Assembly (NCBI GenBank): GCA_964409905.1
Contig: CAYPET010000004.1
Location: 62,001 to 126,000 of the forward strand
Direction of reading: 5' to 3'
Source of the DNA: JAGNRR01 sp964409905
GTDB lineage: Bacteria; Bacteroidota; Bacteroidia; Chitinophagales; Chitinophagaceae
Length of the DNA: 64,000 bases
Shown here: one piece after another, positions 1 through 8,678 of the stretch
How positions within the stretch are numbered: position 1 is the first letter of the stretch
Layout of the letters: every line of letters starts with the position of its first letter
Translations under genes and position numbers: made by a program
The notes under the pieces: generated by a model
What the model saw: the letters and a program-made list of their open reading frames with translations, nothing else
Told to the model about the DNA's origin: nothing
Databases searched by the model: none

Positions 1-422
1 CCTAAAGAAATTGCAAATGGATTGGCTGCGGTTTGTTGTAACGAAAAACCCAGTGCTACGATAAACAAGCCGACTAGCATTCCGGTAAAGGTGTTTCCGG
101 TTACAGCCAATATCATAGCAGCCGCTCCCAACGAAGAAAAACATAAGCCATATATAATACTTTTTTTATAGCCCCATTGGCCCACTACATCGTTGCCTCT
201 GTTTACACCAAATACAAACAAGCCCAAGGCACCAATATAATAAGCGCCGTAAAAAGCAAAGTCAATCAACTGCGACTGAAACTGATCGAGACTAAAATAA
301 TGTTTGCAAAATGGAATAAATACACTGTTACCCGCAGCAATAAAACCCCAGAAAAAGAAAACAGTGACAAGCGTACTTAAAGCGCCATAGTTGGTTGGAA
401 TACTTGTTTTGCTTGAATTCAT
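1..422 (-). CDS. Sugar MFS transporter, FucP-like (partial, N-terminal 140 residues)
   Basis: This is the first 140 residues of a membrane sugar:proton symporter of the major facilitator superfamily; the rest runs off the left edge. It begins MNSSKTSIPTNYGALS, followed by a hydrophobic helix (VTVFFFWGFIAAGNSVFIP) and further helices. The segment QQTAANPF near the window edge is a hallmark of the FucP/glucose-galactose transporter family in Bacteroidota. The ATG at 422 is the only good start, and a plausible promoter lies about 25 bases upstream. The substrate (fucose, glucose, galactose or another hexose) cannot be told from this fragment. Confidence 0.85.
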   Translation of the reverse strand, partial: MNSSKTSIPTNYGALSTLVTVFFFWGFIAAGNSVFIPFCKHYFSLDQFQSQLIDFAFYGAYYIGALGLFVFGVNRGNDVVGQWGYKKSIIYGLCFSSLGAAAMILAVTGNTFTGMLVGLFIVALGFSLQQTAANPFAISL

Positions 423-444
423 GCTATGAATAAATTTTGAAACG

Positions 445-475
445 GAAATATAATACGAAATTACTTAGGTGCAAA
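445..475 (-). promoter_or_regulatory. Possible Bacteroidota-type promoter for the FucP-like gene
   Basis: On the minus strand TTTG (475-472) is followed after 19 bases by TATATTTC (452-445). This is one mismatch from the Bacteroidota -7 consensus TAnnTTTG, with normal spacing. It sits just upstream of the ATG at 422. Pattern match only. Confidence 0.35.
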
Positions 476-544
476 GTGACACTAAGTGATTTGATGATGC
501 TAAAGAAAATGTAATAAATTTGTCTTTGAAGGGACAGCTCAGTT

Positions 545-1375
545 TTATTCTGTGGGGTATATAGCAATATACTCTGGCAATACCAGCAAGGTGGCGTTTA
601 AGAAACTAACTAAATCCTGAGAGGTGCTTTGTCCGAGAAACTCTTTGATGCCACTTTTCTCTTTCGAGATTACGGTAATGATTTGCTCCTGTGTAAAAGG
701 CATATCTATGAGCGTTTGCTCTACGTTTTTAGCTTTAATGACTGTATATTCAAAAGGAATGCCTACAAAGATTTCTTCGATACGATTCATTTGTTGGAAA
801 GCTTCGGATAGGTAGGTAGGCTTATCCTCTACAAAAACAATATTGACCTTGCTTTCAAATTTTGATGCTAATAAACTTAGAAAACGGTAGCTATCTGTCG
901 ATGGCATTTGATGAAAATCAGAAAGTAGGATGAACTCCTTGGGAGGCGTGAAGACAGTTCCTTCGTGTATAGCCATAATCGGAATACTGCTGTAGCCTAC
1001 TAACCCAGCCGTTACTGAACCAAATAAACTTTCAAATACGATGGGCGCTCCTTCGAAACCCGCAGTTTTGGTTACACCATGTGTGCCCATAATGACGATG
1101 TCATAATTTCCGTTGTTAACCGCTTGATAAATTTCCGCCAAGGCATAGCCTGTCAGAAGTAGGGTTTCTGTTTTCAATTCCGGATAGGCTGCTTGTATCT
1201 TGTACTGACTGTCATGTAACTGGCTTTCTTTATTGATTGTATCGGATGAGCCAACGCTTTCGGCCGCATGCATGATAGTTAGTGATGCGCCAAAAGCATT
1301 TGCCATGGCTGCAGCATAATCCACTGCGTTATTGGAACAATTAGAAAAATCGGTTGGAACAAGTATCGAAAACAT
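545..1375 (-). CDS. Universal stress protein, two UspA domains
   Basis: A 276-residue cytoplasmic protein made of two tandem UspA folds. The N-terminal domain opens with MFSILVPTDFSNCSNNAVDYA, the usual first strand and helix. It has an ATP-loop-like GTHG near residue 97, but the stretch between GTHG and the following GS is longer than in the canonical G-2x-G-9x-G(S/T) motif, so nucleotide binding is uncertain. The second domain (from about residue 148, EFILLSDFHQ) lacks the motif. The start was set at the ATG at 1375 because the family begins at this strand; a longer frame from 1402 adds nine atypical residues. It is divergent from the dehydrogenase gene. A second, more canonical Usp lies at 3674-4501. 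Exact role unknown. Confidence 0.85.
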   Translation of the reverse strand: MFSILVPTDFSNCSNNAVDYAAAMANAFGASLTIMHAAESVGSSDTINKESQLHDSQYKIQAAYPELKTETLLLTGYALAEIYQAVNNGNYDIVIMGTHGVTKTAGFEGAPIVFESLFGSVTAGLVGYSSIPIMAIHEGTVFTPPKEFILLSDFHQMPSTDSYRFLSLLASKFESKVNIVFVEDKPTYLSEAFQQMNRIEEIFVGIPFEYTVIKAKNVEQTLIDMPFTQEQIITVISKEKSGIKEFLGQSTSQDLVSFLNATLLVLPEYIAIYPTE

Positions 1376-1819
1376 AATCAAAATCTTTGCAGTAAAGTTC
1401 AACTAAATTATTGGTAACTTAATTGACATTAACCAATTCAGAAGTTGATTTTTCTCAATGGAAATAACCGTTGATGCATTCTGTCTGAACACATTTAATT
1501 TACCAAATAGGAGTATTGATGTTTTTATGAGCAAAACTATTTTAAGTCTTTTTTATGTATCTCGTAGCCTAAGGTAATAATTAATGGAATAGTCAGTTGA
1601 CTTTATTCATAGTTCTTCAATAGTTTCTAAAAATAATCTATTGGCCAACTAAGGTGTTTGTCACATAGCTTAAATAGAAAGTTTGAAACTTATTTATCCT
1701 GTTCCCCTCTGTAGGAAATATTCTGAATTCATCGTTGATTTTATAGTTTGCTTAAATTTTTAATCGCTATTATGGCAAATAAGAAGATAAAGTAGAGTAA
1801 GTCGAGTTAAATTTATACC
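1376..1819. other. Intergenic region, 444 bp, between divergent genes
   Basis: No credible coding frame was found. It must hold the promoters of the divergent stress protein and dehydrogenase genes. The only structure noticed is a short perfect inverted repeat, AAGTTT-G-AAACTT, at 1679-1691, which could be an operator. I found no clear TAnnTTTG box at suitable spacing. Confidence 0.4.
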
Positions 1820-2746
1820 ATGCATTCAACTGTTACTATTACGATAGTGGGCTTTGGCCATGTTGGCCGAACGGTTGCTTTATTGCTATTGCAGCAAAAC
1901 GTTGGCGCAAAATTACATTTGAATATTCTTGACTTTGAAGACACCGTAAGGGGTAGTTTGCTGGACTTTGGGCAGAGCCTTTTTTTGTTCGATACAGGTT
2001 GTGAACTATTTATAAATAATCAACAACTATTTAAAACATCTGATATTATTATTCATTGTGCTGGAACATCTGTTCCGGCCGGTGCATCGCGTCGGGTGAC
2101 GAGAAATGCGAATATTGAGATTTGCAGATCAATCTTTTCTCAAACAACTTTTAAGGCTGATACAAAGATTATTGTGGTTTCCAATCCTGTAGATGCCATC
2201 AGTCACGCAGTGTATTATTACTCCGGCTTACCTGCTCATCAGGTTTTTGGAGTAGGTACGTATATAGACAGTATACGATTTCGATATTTTGCAACTAAAC
2301 AGGCAGGGGCAAATTATCAGGCGACCTCAATGTTATTAGGAGAACACGGCGAAGCGATAGTTTACATGTCAGCATATGACAACTTAAGCAACCTTTTTCC
2401 GCAACATGATGCCTATACACGCTTACTGGAAACGTGCATGCAGGAAACTATAAGGGCAGCTCAAGAAATTAAAAAAACACAAGGTGCTTCATATTATGCT
2501 GTAGCAAAATGTGTTGGTGGAATTGTTTTCGCTATCCAACATGATACCAAAAAAATCATTCCACTAAGTGTTGTGCTGCCTAGTTCACTCAGTGTAAAAT
2601 GGCAGCTGGAAAGTGAGGTTTACATGAGTATGCCAGTAAAGATAGGCCGAAGAGGGGTGCTTCAATATCCTGAATTGCAAGCGACTGCTGTTGAATGGGA
2701 TAGGCTTAAAAAGGCTGCATACCAGTTACGGGATTTGCAGCTGTGA
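1820..2746 (+). CDS. Lactate/malate dehydrogenase family protein
   Basis: A 308-residue NAD-dependent 2-hydroxyacid dehydrogenase of the LDH/MDH superfamily. Visible features: the Rossmann loop GFGHVG (residues 11-16); SNPVDAISH, matching the family's SNPVD motif; GTYIDSIRFR, carrying the catalytic Asp and substrate-binding Arg; and LGEHGEAIV with the catalytic His. The mobile active-site loop GASRRVTRN keeps the Arg corresponding to R109 of LDH. By my alignment the position that is Gln in LDH and Arg in MDH is Ala here, so substrate cannot be assigned. The 3' end overlaps the convergent L,D-transpeptidase gene by 21 bases. Confidence 0.8.
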   Translation: MHSTVTITIVGFGHVGRTVALLLLQQNVGAKLHLNILDFEDTVRGSLLDFGQSLFLFDTGCELFINNQQLFKTSDIIIHCAGTSVPAGASRRVTRNANIEICRSIFSQTTFKADTKIIVVSNPVDAISHAVYYYSGLPAHQVFGVGTYIDSIRFRYFATKQAGANYQATSMLLGEHGEAIVYMSAYDNLSNLFPQHDAYTRLLETCMQETIRAAQEIKKTQGASYYAVAKCVGGIVFAIQHDTKKIIPLSVVLPSSLSVKWQLESEVYMSMPVKIGRRGVLQYPELQATAVEWDRLKKAAYQLRDLQL

Positions 2747-3514
2747 AAAAGCAATCTTAAGTTCTTGAAGCTCTTCGTTTGTGATATTGGTTGGGGTAAA
2801 GTAGTTGGATTTTGGCAAATCGTAATCATATTTTCCAAATAAAATAACCGGTGTACCACGTTTGATTAGGGTATTGCCACTATATTTCCATTGGTCGCCC
2901 CAATCATATACATACATTGCATCACGCTCTTGCATGCGGATACAACCGTGACTAGCCGGGTAACCCGGCAGGTCGTATTCATGCAATGCAATCCCTCGAT
3001 AAATATCAATGTTGAAGTACCAGGGCATAATCCAATCCTCGTTGATGGTACTCACTTTTACTTTTTTCTTAAAGGTCATGAAATGGAGTCCGTTGGGTGT
3101 CGGCGTAGATTTTTTACCTGTAGATACTGCTCCCCAATAAGTCAAATTGCCGTTTTCATACAAACCAAATGCCTGCAACCTTATGGAAATTAGTATGACT
3201 TTTTTAATGCCGCTAAGATCATCGATACTTTTCGGGAAAGGAGCATACTGCAACGCTTCATCAGAAAAAATTGTCGGCACCCAATAGGCCGATTTGCGCA
3301 GTATCCGGGTTTGATTTTGCCGGTTAATCGTGCATAAAATATGTTGTTGCGTGCTGTCGAGATTTTTATAATATTTCTTTGCAGCTGCATTGTCTGCAAA
3401 GACTTTGTATTGATACTGACTGTCTTCGGTCAGGGTGTCTTTTCGTTGAGCCTGCACCATCACGCTGAGTAAAAGACCAAGGCATAATAAGATGCTATTT
3501 TTCGAAATGTTCAT
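2726..3514 (-). CDS. L,D-transpeptidase, YkuD family, exported
   Basis: A 262-residue cell-envelope enzyme expected to cross-link or modify peptidoglycan. The N-terminus MNISKNSILLCLGLLLSVMVQAQ is a signal peptide. The catalytic YkuD motif is present as HEYDLPGYPASHGCIRM: His, then SHGCIR with the nucleophilic Cys near residue 196. A segment before it (TGKKSTPTPNGLHF) matches the family's conserved STGK/TPxG strand. It overlaps the convergent dehydrogenase gene at its 3' end, so the two mRNAs would be complementary over that stretch. Substrate could be peptidoglycan or an anchored protein. Confidence 0.88.
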   Translation of the reverse strand: MNISKNSILLCLGLLLSVMVQAQRKDTLTEDSQYQYKVFADNAAAKKYYKNLDSTQQHILCTINRQNQTRILRKSAYWVPTIFSDEALQYAPFPKSIDDLSGIKKVILISIRLQAFGLYENGNLTYWGAVSTGKKSTPTPNGLHFMTFKKKVKVSTINEDWIMPWYFNIDIYRGIALHEYDLPGYPASHGCIRMQERDAMYVYDWGDQWKYSGNTLIKRGTPVILFGKYDYDLPKSNYFTPTNITNEELQELKIAFSQLQIP

Positions 3515-3673
3515 TAGACAAAGAAAAAAGAATAGTATTGCGTAATAATGCTAATTGATAATTCAAAATAAATGTAAGCCTATCCTACTTGTTTTTCAAC
3601 TTGATAAATGTCAATCCGCTTTATTTTAAATTTTAGCGCGCTGTGCCTAACTTCCAATTAGTTAAACAGAGGG

Positions 3674-4501
3674 ATGATGAGAAAAACGATTTTACTGCCA
3701 ACAGATTTTTCGGATAATGCACGCAACGCCTATCATTATGCGTTTTCACTATTTGGGGCAGATGGTGTGCGGTATGTATTATTTAATGCTTATGATGTGC
3801 CATACAGTCGTATGGATATGATAACCAAATTTGAGGATGTGCTGGCTGATATCTCAAGGGACGGGTTAGAAGTTGAACTAGCCTATTGCAGAGATTTATA
3901 TCCTTTTTTGGATGCTGAGATAACAGTTTATTCAAAATACGGTGAATTTTCTGACAGTCTGCGGGCTCTAGTTGATGAAATGCAAGCTGACTATATCGTA
4001 ATGGGGACTAAAGGGGCCAGTGGTTTGGACAAAGTTTTCGTTGGTTCGAATGCCGCTAAGGTCATACAGCGTGTAAATTGCCCGACCATTGCTGTGCCAA
4101 ATGATTTGCAATTTACTACCCCAAAACAATTGGCATTTGCAGCTGATTACACTGGGCTTACAGACAAAATAGTCTTACCCTTGCGACATCTTTTAGACAT
4201 CACAAATGCCGAACTATTGATTTTTAATATTCAGTCAGATGCCACTTCGGCAACAATAAATGCTACCAACATGGCAAATTTGGAACATCCGGCCTTACAA
4301 GGAATTCCACAGCGGTTTGTAATTGTCAACGAATCGGATGTGGTTGAAGGCATTGAGACATTTGTGAGCGAGCACAAGATTGATATGCTGGTGATGGTAG
4401 CCCGGCATCATAAGTTTTTCGAACGCCTATTCCATCGCAGTATAACAAAACAAATCGCCCTCGAACTGGAAAAGTTGGCACTATTTATATTGCACGATTA
4501 A
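3674..4501 (+). CDS. Universal stress protein, two UspA domains
   Basis: A 275-residue tandem UspA protein. It starts MMRKTILLPTDFSDNARNAYHYA, and the first domain carries a canonical ATP-binding loop GTKGASGLDKVFVGSNA followed by CPTIAVP. The second half (from about residue 152, KQLAFAADYTG) is a degenerate Usp domain ending in LVMVARHHKFFERLFHRSITKQI, which resembles the C-terminal phosphate-binding helix. Either of two adjacent ATGs (3674, 3677) could be the start. Proteins of this kind in Bacteroidota respond to starvation or low oxygen; the exact role is not shown by sequence. Confidence 0.87.
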   Translation: MMRKTILLPTDFSDNARNAYHYAFSLFGADGVRYVLFNAYDVPYSRMDMITKFEDVLADISRDGLEVELAYCRDLYPFLDAEITVYSKYGEFSDSLRALVDEMQADYIVMGTKGASGLDKVFVGSNAAKVIQRVNCPTIAVPNDLQFTTPKQLAFAADYTGLTDKIVLPLRHLLDITNAELLIFNIQSDATSATINATNMANLEHPALQGIPQRFVIVNESDVVEGIETFVSEHKIDMLVMVARHHKFFERLFHRSITKQIALELEKLALFILHD

Positions 4502-4628
4502 GCAAATCCAATCTTGGCTATGATTTTTCATAATTATTTGAGAAACGGCCCTCTAGCGCCAAGTTTAATTTCTTTTATTGTGGATTTTCCAATATTTTCG
4601 CACCTTACCACTCTATAATGAAGTATTA

Positions 4629-5654
4629 ATGGGATTATTTGACTTTTTTACTAAGGACATTGCAATCGATTTGGGCACTGCAAACACATTAATTATACAT
4701 AACGATGAAGTTGTTGTGGATGAACCATCTATCGTAACAGTTGACAGACAAACGAATAAAATTATTGCCGTGGGTAAACGTGCAATGATGATGGATGGGA
4801 AAGTGCACGAAAATTTAAAAACAATCAGACCGCTGAAGGATGGCGTGATAGCAGATTTTAATGCGGCCGAGGGGATGATTCGCGAGATGATTAAGCTGAT
4901 TTCGGTAACAAAAAAATCATTTTTCTCGCCTAGTTGGCGGATGGTAATATGTATCCCATCTTCTATTACAGAGGTAGAAAAAAGGGCTGTGCGAGATAGT
5001 GCGGAGCAAGCCGGAGCCAAGGAGGTGTACATGATACACGAGCCAATGGCTGCTGCCTTGGGTATAGGGATTGATGTAGAAGAGCCTACAGGTAATATGG
5101 TGATTGATATTGGGGGTGGAACAACCGGTATTTCTGTGATATCACTTTCTGGTATTGTATGTGACGAAAGTATACGTGTGGCCGGTGACGAGTTTACCGG
5201 TGATGTGATTGAGGCTATGCGACGCTATCATAGTTTGCTTATTGGTGAACGTACAGCCGAACAAATAAAAATTCAGGTAGGTAGCGCATTGAAAGAGTTG
5301 GATAACCCGCCGGATGATGTGGCTGTAAATGGGCGCGATTTGGTGACTGGTATCCCAAAACAAATATCCGTGAGCTACACAGAAATAGCTGATGCCCTAG
5401 ATAAATCAATATTTAAAATAGAAGAAGGCGTACTGCGTGCGTTGGAAAAAACACCACCAGAGTTAGCATCGGATATTTTTAGGAGAGGCTTATACCTTAC
5501 AGGTGGTGGTGCGTTGCTGCGCGGGTTGGATAAAAGAATTTCTTCCAAGATTAAAATGCCCGTACACATAGCCGAAGATCCACTTCGTTCTGTTGTGCGG
5601 GGCACAGGAATGGCCTTGAAACATATTGACAAGTATCCATTTTTAATGCAATAA
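4629..5654 (+). CDS. mreB: Rod shape-determining protein MreB
   Basis: The bacterial actin that positions the peptidoglycan elongation machinery under the membrane; 341 residues, normal for the family. It begins MGLFDFFTKDIAIDLGTANTLI with phosphate-1 loop DLGTAN; later come the phosphate-2 loop VIDIGGGTT and the adenosine motif LTGGGALLRGL. The start at 4629 was chosen over an upstream frame from 4578 because GLFDFFTKDIAIDLG is the conserved N-terminus. It leads the mreB-mreC-mreD operon, with 15 bases to mreC. Confidence 0.97.
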   Translation: MGLFDFFTKDIAIDLGTANTLIIHNDEVVVDEPSIVTVDRQTNKIIAVGKRAMMMDGKVHENLKTIRPLKDGVIADFNAAEGMIREMIKLISVTKKSFFSPSWRMVICIPSSITEVEKRAVRDSAEQAGAKEVYMIHEPMAAALGIGIDVEEPTGNMVIDIGGGTTGISVISLSGIVCDESIRVAGDEFTGDVIEAMRRYHSLLIGERTAEQIKIQVGSALKELDNPPDDVAVNGRDLVTGIPKQISVSYTEIADALDKSIFKIEEGVLRALEKTPPELASDIFRRGLYLTGGGALLRGLDKRISSKIKMPVHIAEDPLRSVVRGTGMALKHIDKYPFLMQ

Positions 5655-5669
5655 GTTGATCCTGACTCA

Positions 5670-6530
5670 GTGCGGAATCTGTTATTCATCATACAGCGAT
5701 ATCAAAAGTTCCTCTTTTATTTCGCCATTCAACTTTTCTGTATTGTTGTGTTTGTGCGCAATAATAATTATCAGTTTCAGTCATACTTGCACAATGCCAG
5801 GGGCATAAGTGGTGCTGTATACAAAGAGAAAAAACAAATTACCTCTTATTTTAATTTGCAAGAGAAGAATAAACAATTGCATCGCGAGAATGCCATTTTA
5901 AAATCACGCTTAGGAATTAATATCAAGTCCAACCCTTTAAAAGATACAAGTTTTTCATTGGCCGTATTGCGGGATGATAATGTCATAAACCTGCGCTATA
6001 CCTATTTGCCGGCACGTGTATTGAACAATTCGGTGGACAAAAAGAATAATTTTATTACACTGGATAAAGGTGCTACTGCAGGTGTGAAAAAGAATATGAA
6101 TGTGGTAGGGCCAAAGGGTATTGTGGGCAAAATAATTCAGGTTACGCCCAATTACTCTTTAGCTGCCAGCGTGTTGAGTAATGAGTTTGGTGTCAGCTCA
6201 GTTACGCCAAATGGTACATTGAGTAAAGTAGCGTGGGAAAGTTTGCGCAGTCCTTATCATGCCGTATTGACTGGCATACCGGAATCTGAAAAACTAAAGA
6301 AAGGTGACAGTATACTGACTAGTGGATTTTCACAGTTCCCACCGAATATATTAATTGGCAGGGTGGTAGGTAAATTGCGTGGTGCAACATCGGGCGGAGG
6401 CCGATACAAAATACAGTTGGCAACAGAATTTAAAAAATTAGACTTTGTCTATATTATCCAAGATAAAATTGACACAGAAAGAAAAGCACTGGAAGATACT
6501 ATTAAACAATTAGAGCAAGGTGATGAATAA
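5670..6530 (+). CDS. mreC: Rod shape-determining protein MreC
   Basis: A 286-residue bitopic inner-membrane protein linking MreB to periplasmic cell-wall synthases. One transmembrane helix near residues 13-30 is followed by a coiled coil (LQEKNKQLHRENAILKSRLG, about residues 63-82) and the beta-barrel MreC domain (FITLDKGATAGVKKNMNVVGPKGIVGKI). The start codon is GTG at 5670; no ATG would give a complete N-terminus. It overlaps the start of mreD by 8 bases, indicating translational coupling. Confidence 0.95.
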   Translation: MRNLLFIIQRYQKFLFYFAIQLFCIVVFVRNNNYQFQSYLHNARGISGAVYKEKKQITSYFNLQEKNKQLHRENAILKSRLGINIKSNPLKDTSFSLAVLRDDNVINLRYTYLPARVLNNSVDKKNNFITLDKGATAGVKKNMNVVGPKGIVGKIIQVTPNYSLAASVLSNEFGVSSVTPNGTLSKVAWESLRSPYHAVLTGIPESEKLKKGDSILTSGFSQFPPNILIGRVVGKLRGATSGGGRYKIQLATEFKKLDFVYIIQDKIDTERKALEDTIKQLEQGDE

Positions 6531-7068
6531 AGCAGTTTACTATATTGGTCAGTTCTTGTTTGTGATGGTGTTCCAAATCATCATACTGAACGATATGCAT
6601 TTGAATAGTAGCATCGCTGTTTTGGGCATCCCTACTTTTATACCCTTGTTATACCCTGTGTTGATTTTGTTACTTCCGATACGGGCCGATTATTACGTCG
6701 GGATATTATACGCCATGTTGATTGGTTTTGTGCTTGATTTTTTTAGCAATACCCCCGGTTTGCATGCATCTGCATTGGTGCTGCTTGCTTTTTTAAGGCC
6801 AAAATTGTTAGGCTTATTTTTTCAGCAAGATGAGAAAAAACTGGTCTGGGCAAGGCCAACGGTTTATCGTTTAGGCTTTATGCCTTTTCTGTTTTATATC
6901 GGTTTCGGAATTTTTGCGCACCACCTTTTCTTTTTTGGCTTGCAAATTTGGAGTTTTAGCAATTTGCTGATCATTTTATATAAAACCATCGTTTCCGGTA
7001 TACTTAGTGTAGCGATGATTATCATTGGGCAGTTTATTTTTTACAGCAAACCAAAGTTTAATCCTTAA
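6523..7068 (+). CDS. mreD: Rod shape-determining protein MreD
   Basis: A 181-residue, very hydrophobic membrane protein with about five transmembrane segments, the third member of the MreBCD elongasome group. It is recognised mainly by context and hydropathy: it overlaps the end of mreC and has the family-like segment GFVLDFFSNTPGLHASALVLLAFLRP. The ATG at 6523 is preferred to a GTG at 6520. In many Bacteroidota the next genes are a penicillin-binding protein 2 and rodA; here a SET-domain gene follows two bases later instead. Confidence 0.9.
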   Translation: MNKAVYYIGQFLFVMVFQIIILNDMHLNSSIAVLGIPTFIPLLYPVLILLLPIRADYYVGILYAMLIGFVLDFFSNTPGLHASALVLLAFLRPKLLGLFFQQDEKKLVWARPTVYRLGFMPFLFYIGFGIFAHHLFFFGLQIWSFSNLLIILYKTIVSGILSVAMIIIGQFIFYSKPKFNP

Positions 7069-7070
7069 GA

Positions 7071-7445
7071 ATGGCTGATTTTGAGGTGCGGCTTACAAAA
7101 GATAAAGGTTGGGGGATTTTTGCCCTGCGCAATTTTGAAGCCGATGAACTTGTGGAAAGCGCTCCGGTAATTGTTATGAGCGCTGAAGAAATGAAGCTGC
7201 TCAATCAAACCAAGCTGCACGATTATATTTTTCATTGGGAAAATGATGGCTGCTGCATGGCCATGGGGTATGTGCCGGTGTTTAACCATGCGGCCCCGAG
7301 CAATTGCGAATATTTTCAGCATTATGAAGAGGGGCTTATCGAAATCCGCACGGTAGGACCTGTAAAGGCCGGCGAAGAAATGACGATTAATTATATGGGC
7401 GATGCTGATGCCACCAAGGATGTATGGTTTCCTACTTCAGCTTAG
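7071..7445 (+). CDS. Small SET-domain protein (putative protein-lysine methyltransferase)
   Basis: A 124-residue cytoplasmic protein consisting almost entirely of a SET domain, the fold that transfers methyl from S-adenosylmethionine to lysine. Visible motifs are GWGIFALRNFEADE (N-terminal SET strand, GxG), FNHAAPSNCEY (the NHxxxxN cofactor motif) and GEEMTINYMG (the catalytic-Tyr segment). There is no Cys-rich post-SET motif. It starts two bases after mreD and is probably co-transcribed with mreBCD. Its 3' end overlaps the convergent MazG-like gene by 14 bases. Substrate unknown. Confidence 0.85.
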   Translation: MADFEVRLTKDKGWGIFALRNFEADELVESAPVIVMSAEEMKLLNQTKLHDYIFHWENDGCCMAMGYVPVFNHAAPSNCEYFQHYEEGLIEIRTVGPVKAGEEMTINYMGDADATKDVWFPTSA

Positions 7446-7758
7446 GGTTATTCTTGTGTCTTTCCCCATCGCGTGTATTCTTCTTGTCAAAATTGTTTTT
7501 TGCCGCCGTGGTCAAATCAACTCCACATTGGTTGGCAAGGGCTGTTAGCACCCAAAGCACATCGGCAAATTCATCAGCCAGCGCCTTATCGGGTTCCTCT
7601 TGCTTAAAACTTTGGTCGCCATAGCGGCGCACCATGATTCGGGATAGTTCACCCACTTCTTCCATGAGGATACCCAGGTTGGTGAGCTCGCTAAAGTAGC
7701 GCACGCCCACGGTTTTTATCCATTGATCTACATCGGCTTGGTATTGTTTTATCGTCAT
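7432..7758 (-). CDS. MazG-like nucleotide pyrophosphohydrolase
   Basis: A 108-residue all-alpha NTP pyrophosphatase-like protein that probably removes non-canonical or stress-related nucleotides. The metal-binding pattern is visible as LMEEVGELSRIM (EExxE) and DEFADVLWVLTALA (ExxD), with the helix order of MazG/dUTPase-like proteins. It lies one base downstream of dtd and is very likely co-transcribed with it. The last residues are lysine-rich and disordered. Preferred nucleotide cannot be deduced. Confidence 0.85.
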   Translation of the reverse strand: MTIKQYQADVDQWIKTVGVRYFSELTNLGILMEEVGELSRIMVRRYGDQSFKQEEPDKALADEFADVLWVLTALANQCGVDLTTAAKNNFDKKNTRDGERHKNNPKLK

Positions 7759-7759
7759 G

Positions 7760-8212
7760 CTATTCCTTGTTTTTTGAATCTATAATAATCGTTACGGGCC
7801 CGTTGTTTATCAGGGCTACTTGCATGTCGGCCCCAAAGATGCCCTGTTCGATTTTTGTTTGGGATGCTTGTTGCAGCGTTTGTACAAATTGTTCGTACAA
7901 AGGTTCCGAAATTTCGGGCCTGGCAGATTTGATGTAGGAAGGTCTGTTGCCTTTTTTGGTGCTGGCGTGCAGGGTGAACTGGCTTATCACCAACAATCTT
8001 CCGCCTACATCCTGTAAGGACAAATTCATTTTGCCATCGGCATCATTAAAAATGCGCAGCTGCACTGTTTTTTTACAAAGCCATTCAATATCCTCGCTCG
8101 TATCATCATTTTCTACACCCAGCAATATCAGCAACCCGGTTTGTATACTACCAACTACTTGTCCTTCCACGCAAACGCTTGCTTCGCTTACCCGCTGTAT
8201 TACTACTTTCAA
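7760..8212 (-). CDS. dtd: D-aminoacyl-tRNA deacylase
   Basis: A 150-residue proofreading enzyme that hydrolyses D-amino acids (and glycine mischarged on tRNA-Ala) from tRNA. The two signature motifs are both present: SQFTLHAS (around residues 77-84, family SQFTLxA) and NGPVTI (around residues 136-141, carrying the Gly-cisPro element). The family N-terminus MKVVIQRVSEASV fits exactly if the TTG at 8212 is the start; there is no in-frame ATG upstream. It is followed by the MazG-like gene after one base and is divergent from arfB with only 11 bases between the proposed starts. Confidence 0.95.
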   Translation of the reverse strand: MKVVIQRVSEASVCVEGQVVGSIQTGLLILLGVENDDTSEDIEWLCKKTVQLRIFNDADGKMNLSLQDVGGRLLVISQFTLHASTKKGNRPSYIKSARPEISEPLYEQFVQTLQQASQTKIEQGIFGADMQVALINNGPVTIIIDSKNKE

Positions 8213-8223
8213 ATGATTTAGTT

Positions 8224-8643
8224 TTGAAAGCTAAAAATAATACATTGGACCTAAGTAGTGAGATTGAATATCGCTTTTCGCGCAGTGGCGGCAAGGGTGG
8301 GCAGCATGTCAATAAGGTAGAAACCAAAGTGCAGTTGCGTTTTGATATCGTCCATTCTCGATTGCTGAGTATCGAACAAAAGGAAAAGTTGCTCCTACGG
8401 CTTAGGAATCGGGTCAATAAGGAGGGCGTTTTAATATTGGTCAACGATAGCACCCGTTCACAATTAAAGAATAAAGAAATTGTGGTAAAAGCATTTTATC
8501 AATTGCTCAGCACTGCCTTTACCGAAAAAAAGTTGCGAAAGAAGACCGTCATCCCCCTGGCGGCCAAACGCAAACGGCATGAGAATAAGCAGCGCTTATC
8601 AATAAAAAAGAAAATGCGCCGCAGTGATTTTTCGGCAGAATAA
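8224..8643 (+). CDS. arfB: Alternative ribosome-rescue factor / peptidyl-tRNA hydrolase ArfB
   Basis: A release-factor-like protein of about 139 residues that frees stalled ribosomes by hydrolysing peptidyl-tRNA. The catalytic GGQ loop is clear: SRSGGKGGQHVNKVETKVQLRF. The C-terminus is strongly basic (KRKRHENKQRLSIKKKMRR), as needed to enter the empty mRNA channel. There is no in-frame ATG near the 5' end. I chose the TTG at 8224, giving MKAKNNTLDLSSEIEYRFSRSGG, because family members have 10-15 residues before this strand. A TTG at 8179 is possible but would overlap dtd. Confidence 0.88.
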   Translation: MKAKNNTLDLSSEIEYRFSRSGGKGGQHVNKVETKVQLRFDIVHSRLLSIEQKEKLLLRLRNRVNKEGVLILVNDSTRSQLKNKEIVVKAFYQLLSTAFTEKKLRKKTVIPLAAKRKRHENKQRLSIKKKMRRSDFSAE

Positions 8644-8678
8644 TATTTCTTTTTAATTTTAGGGTTCAAATGAATATT

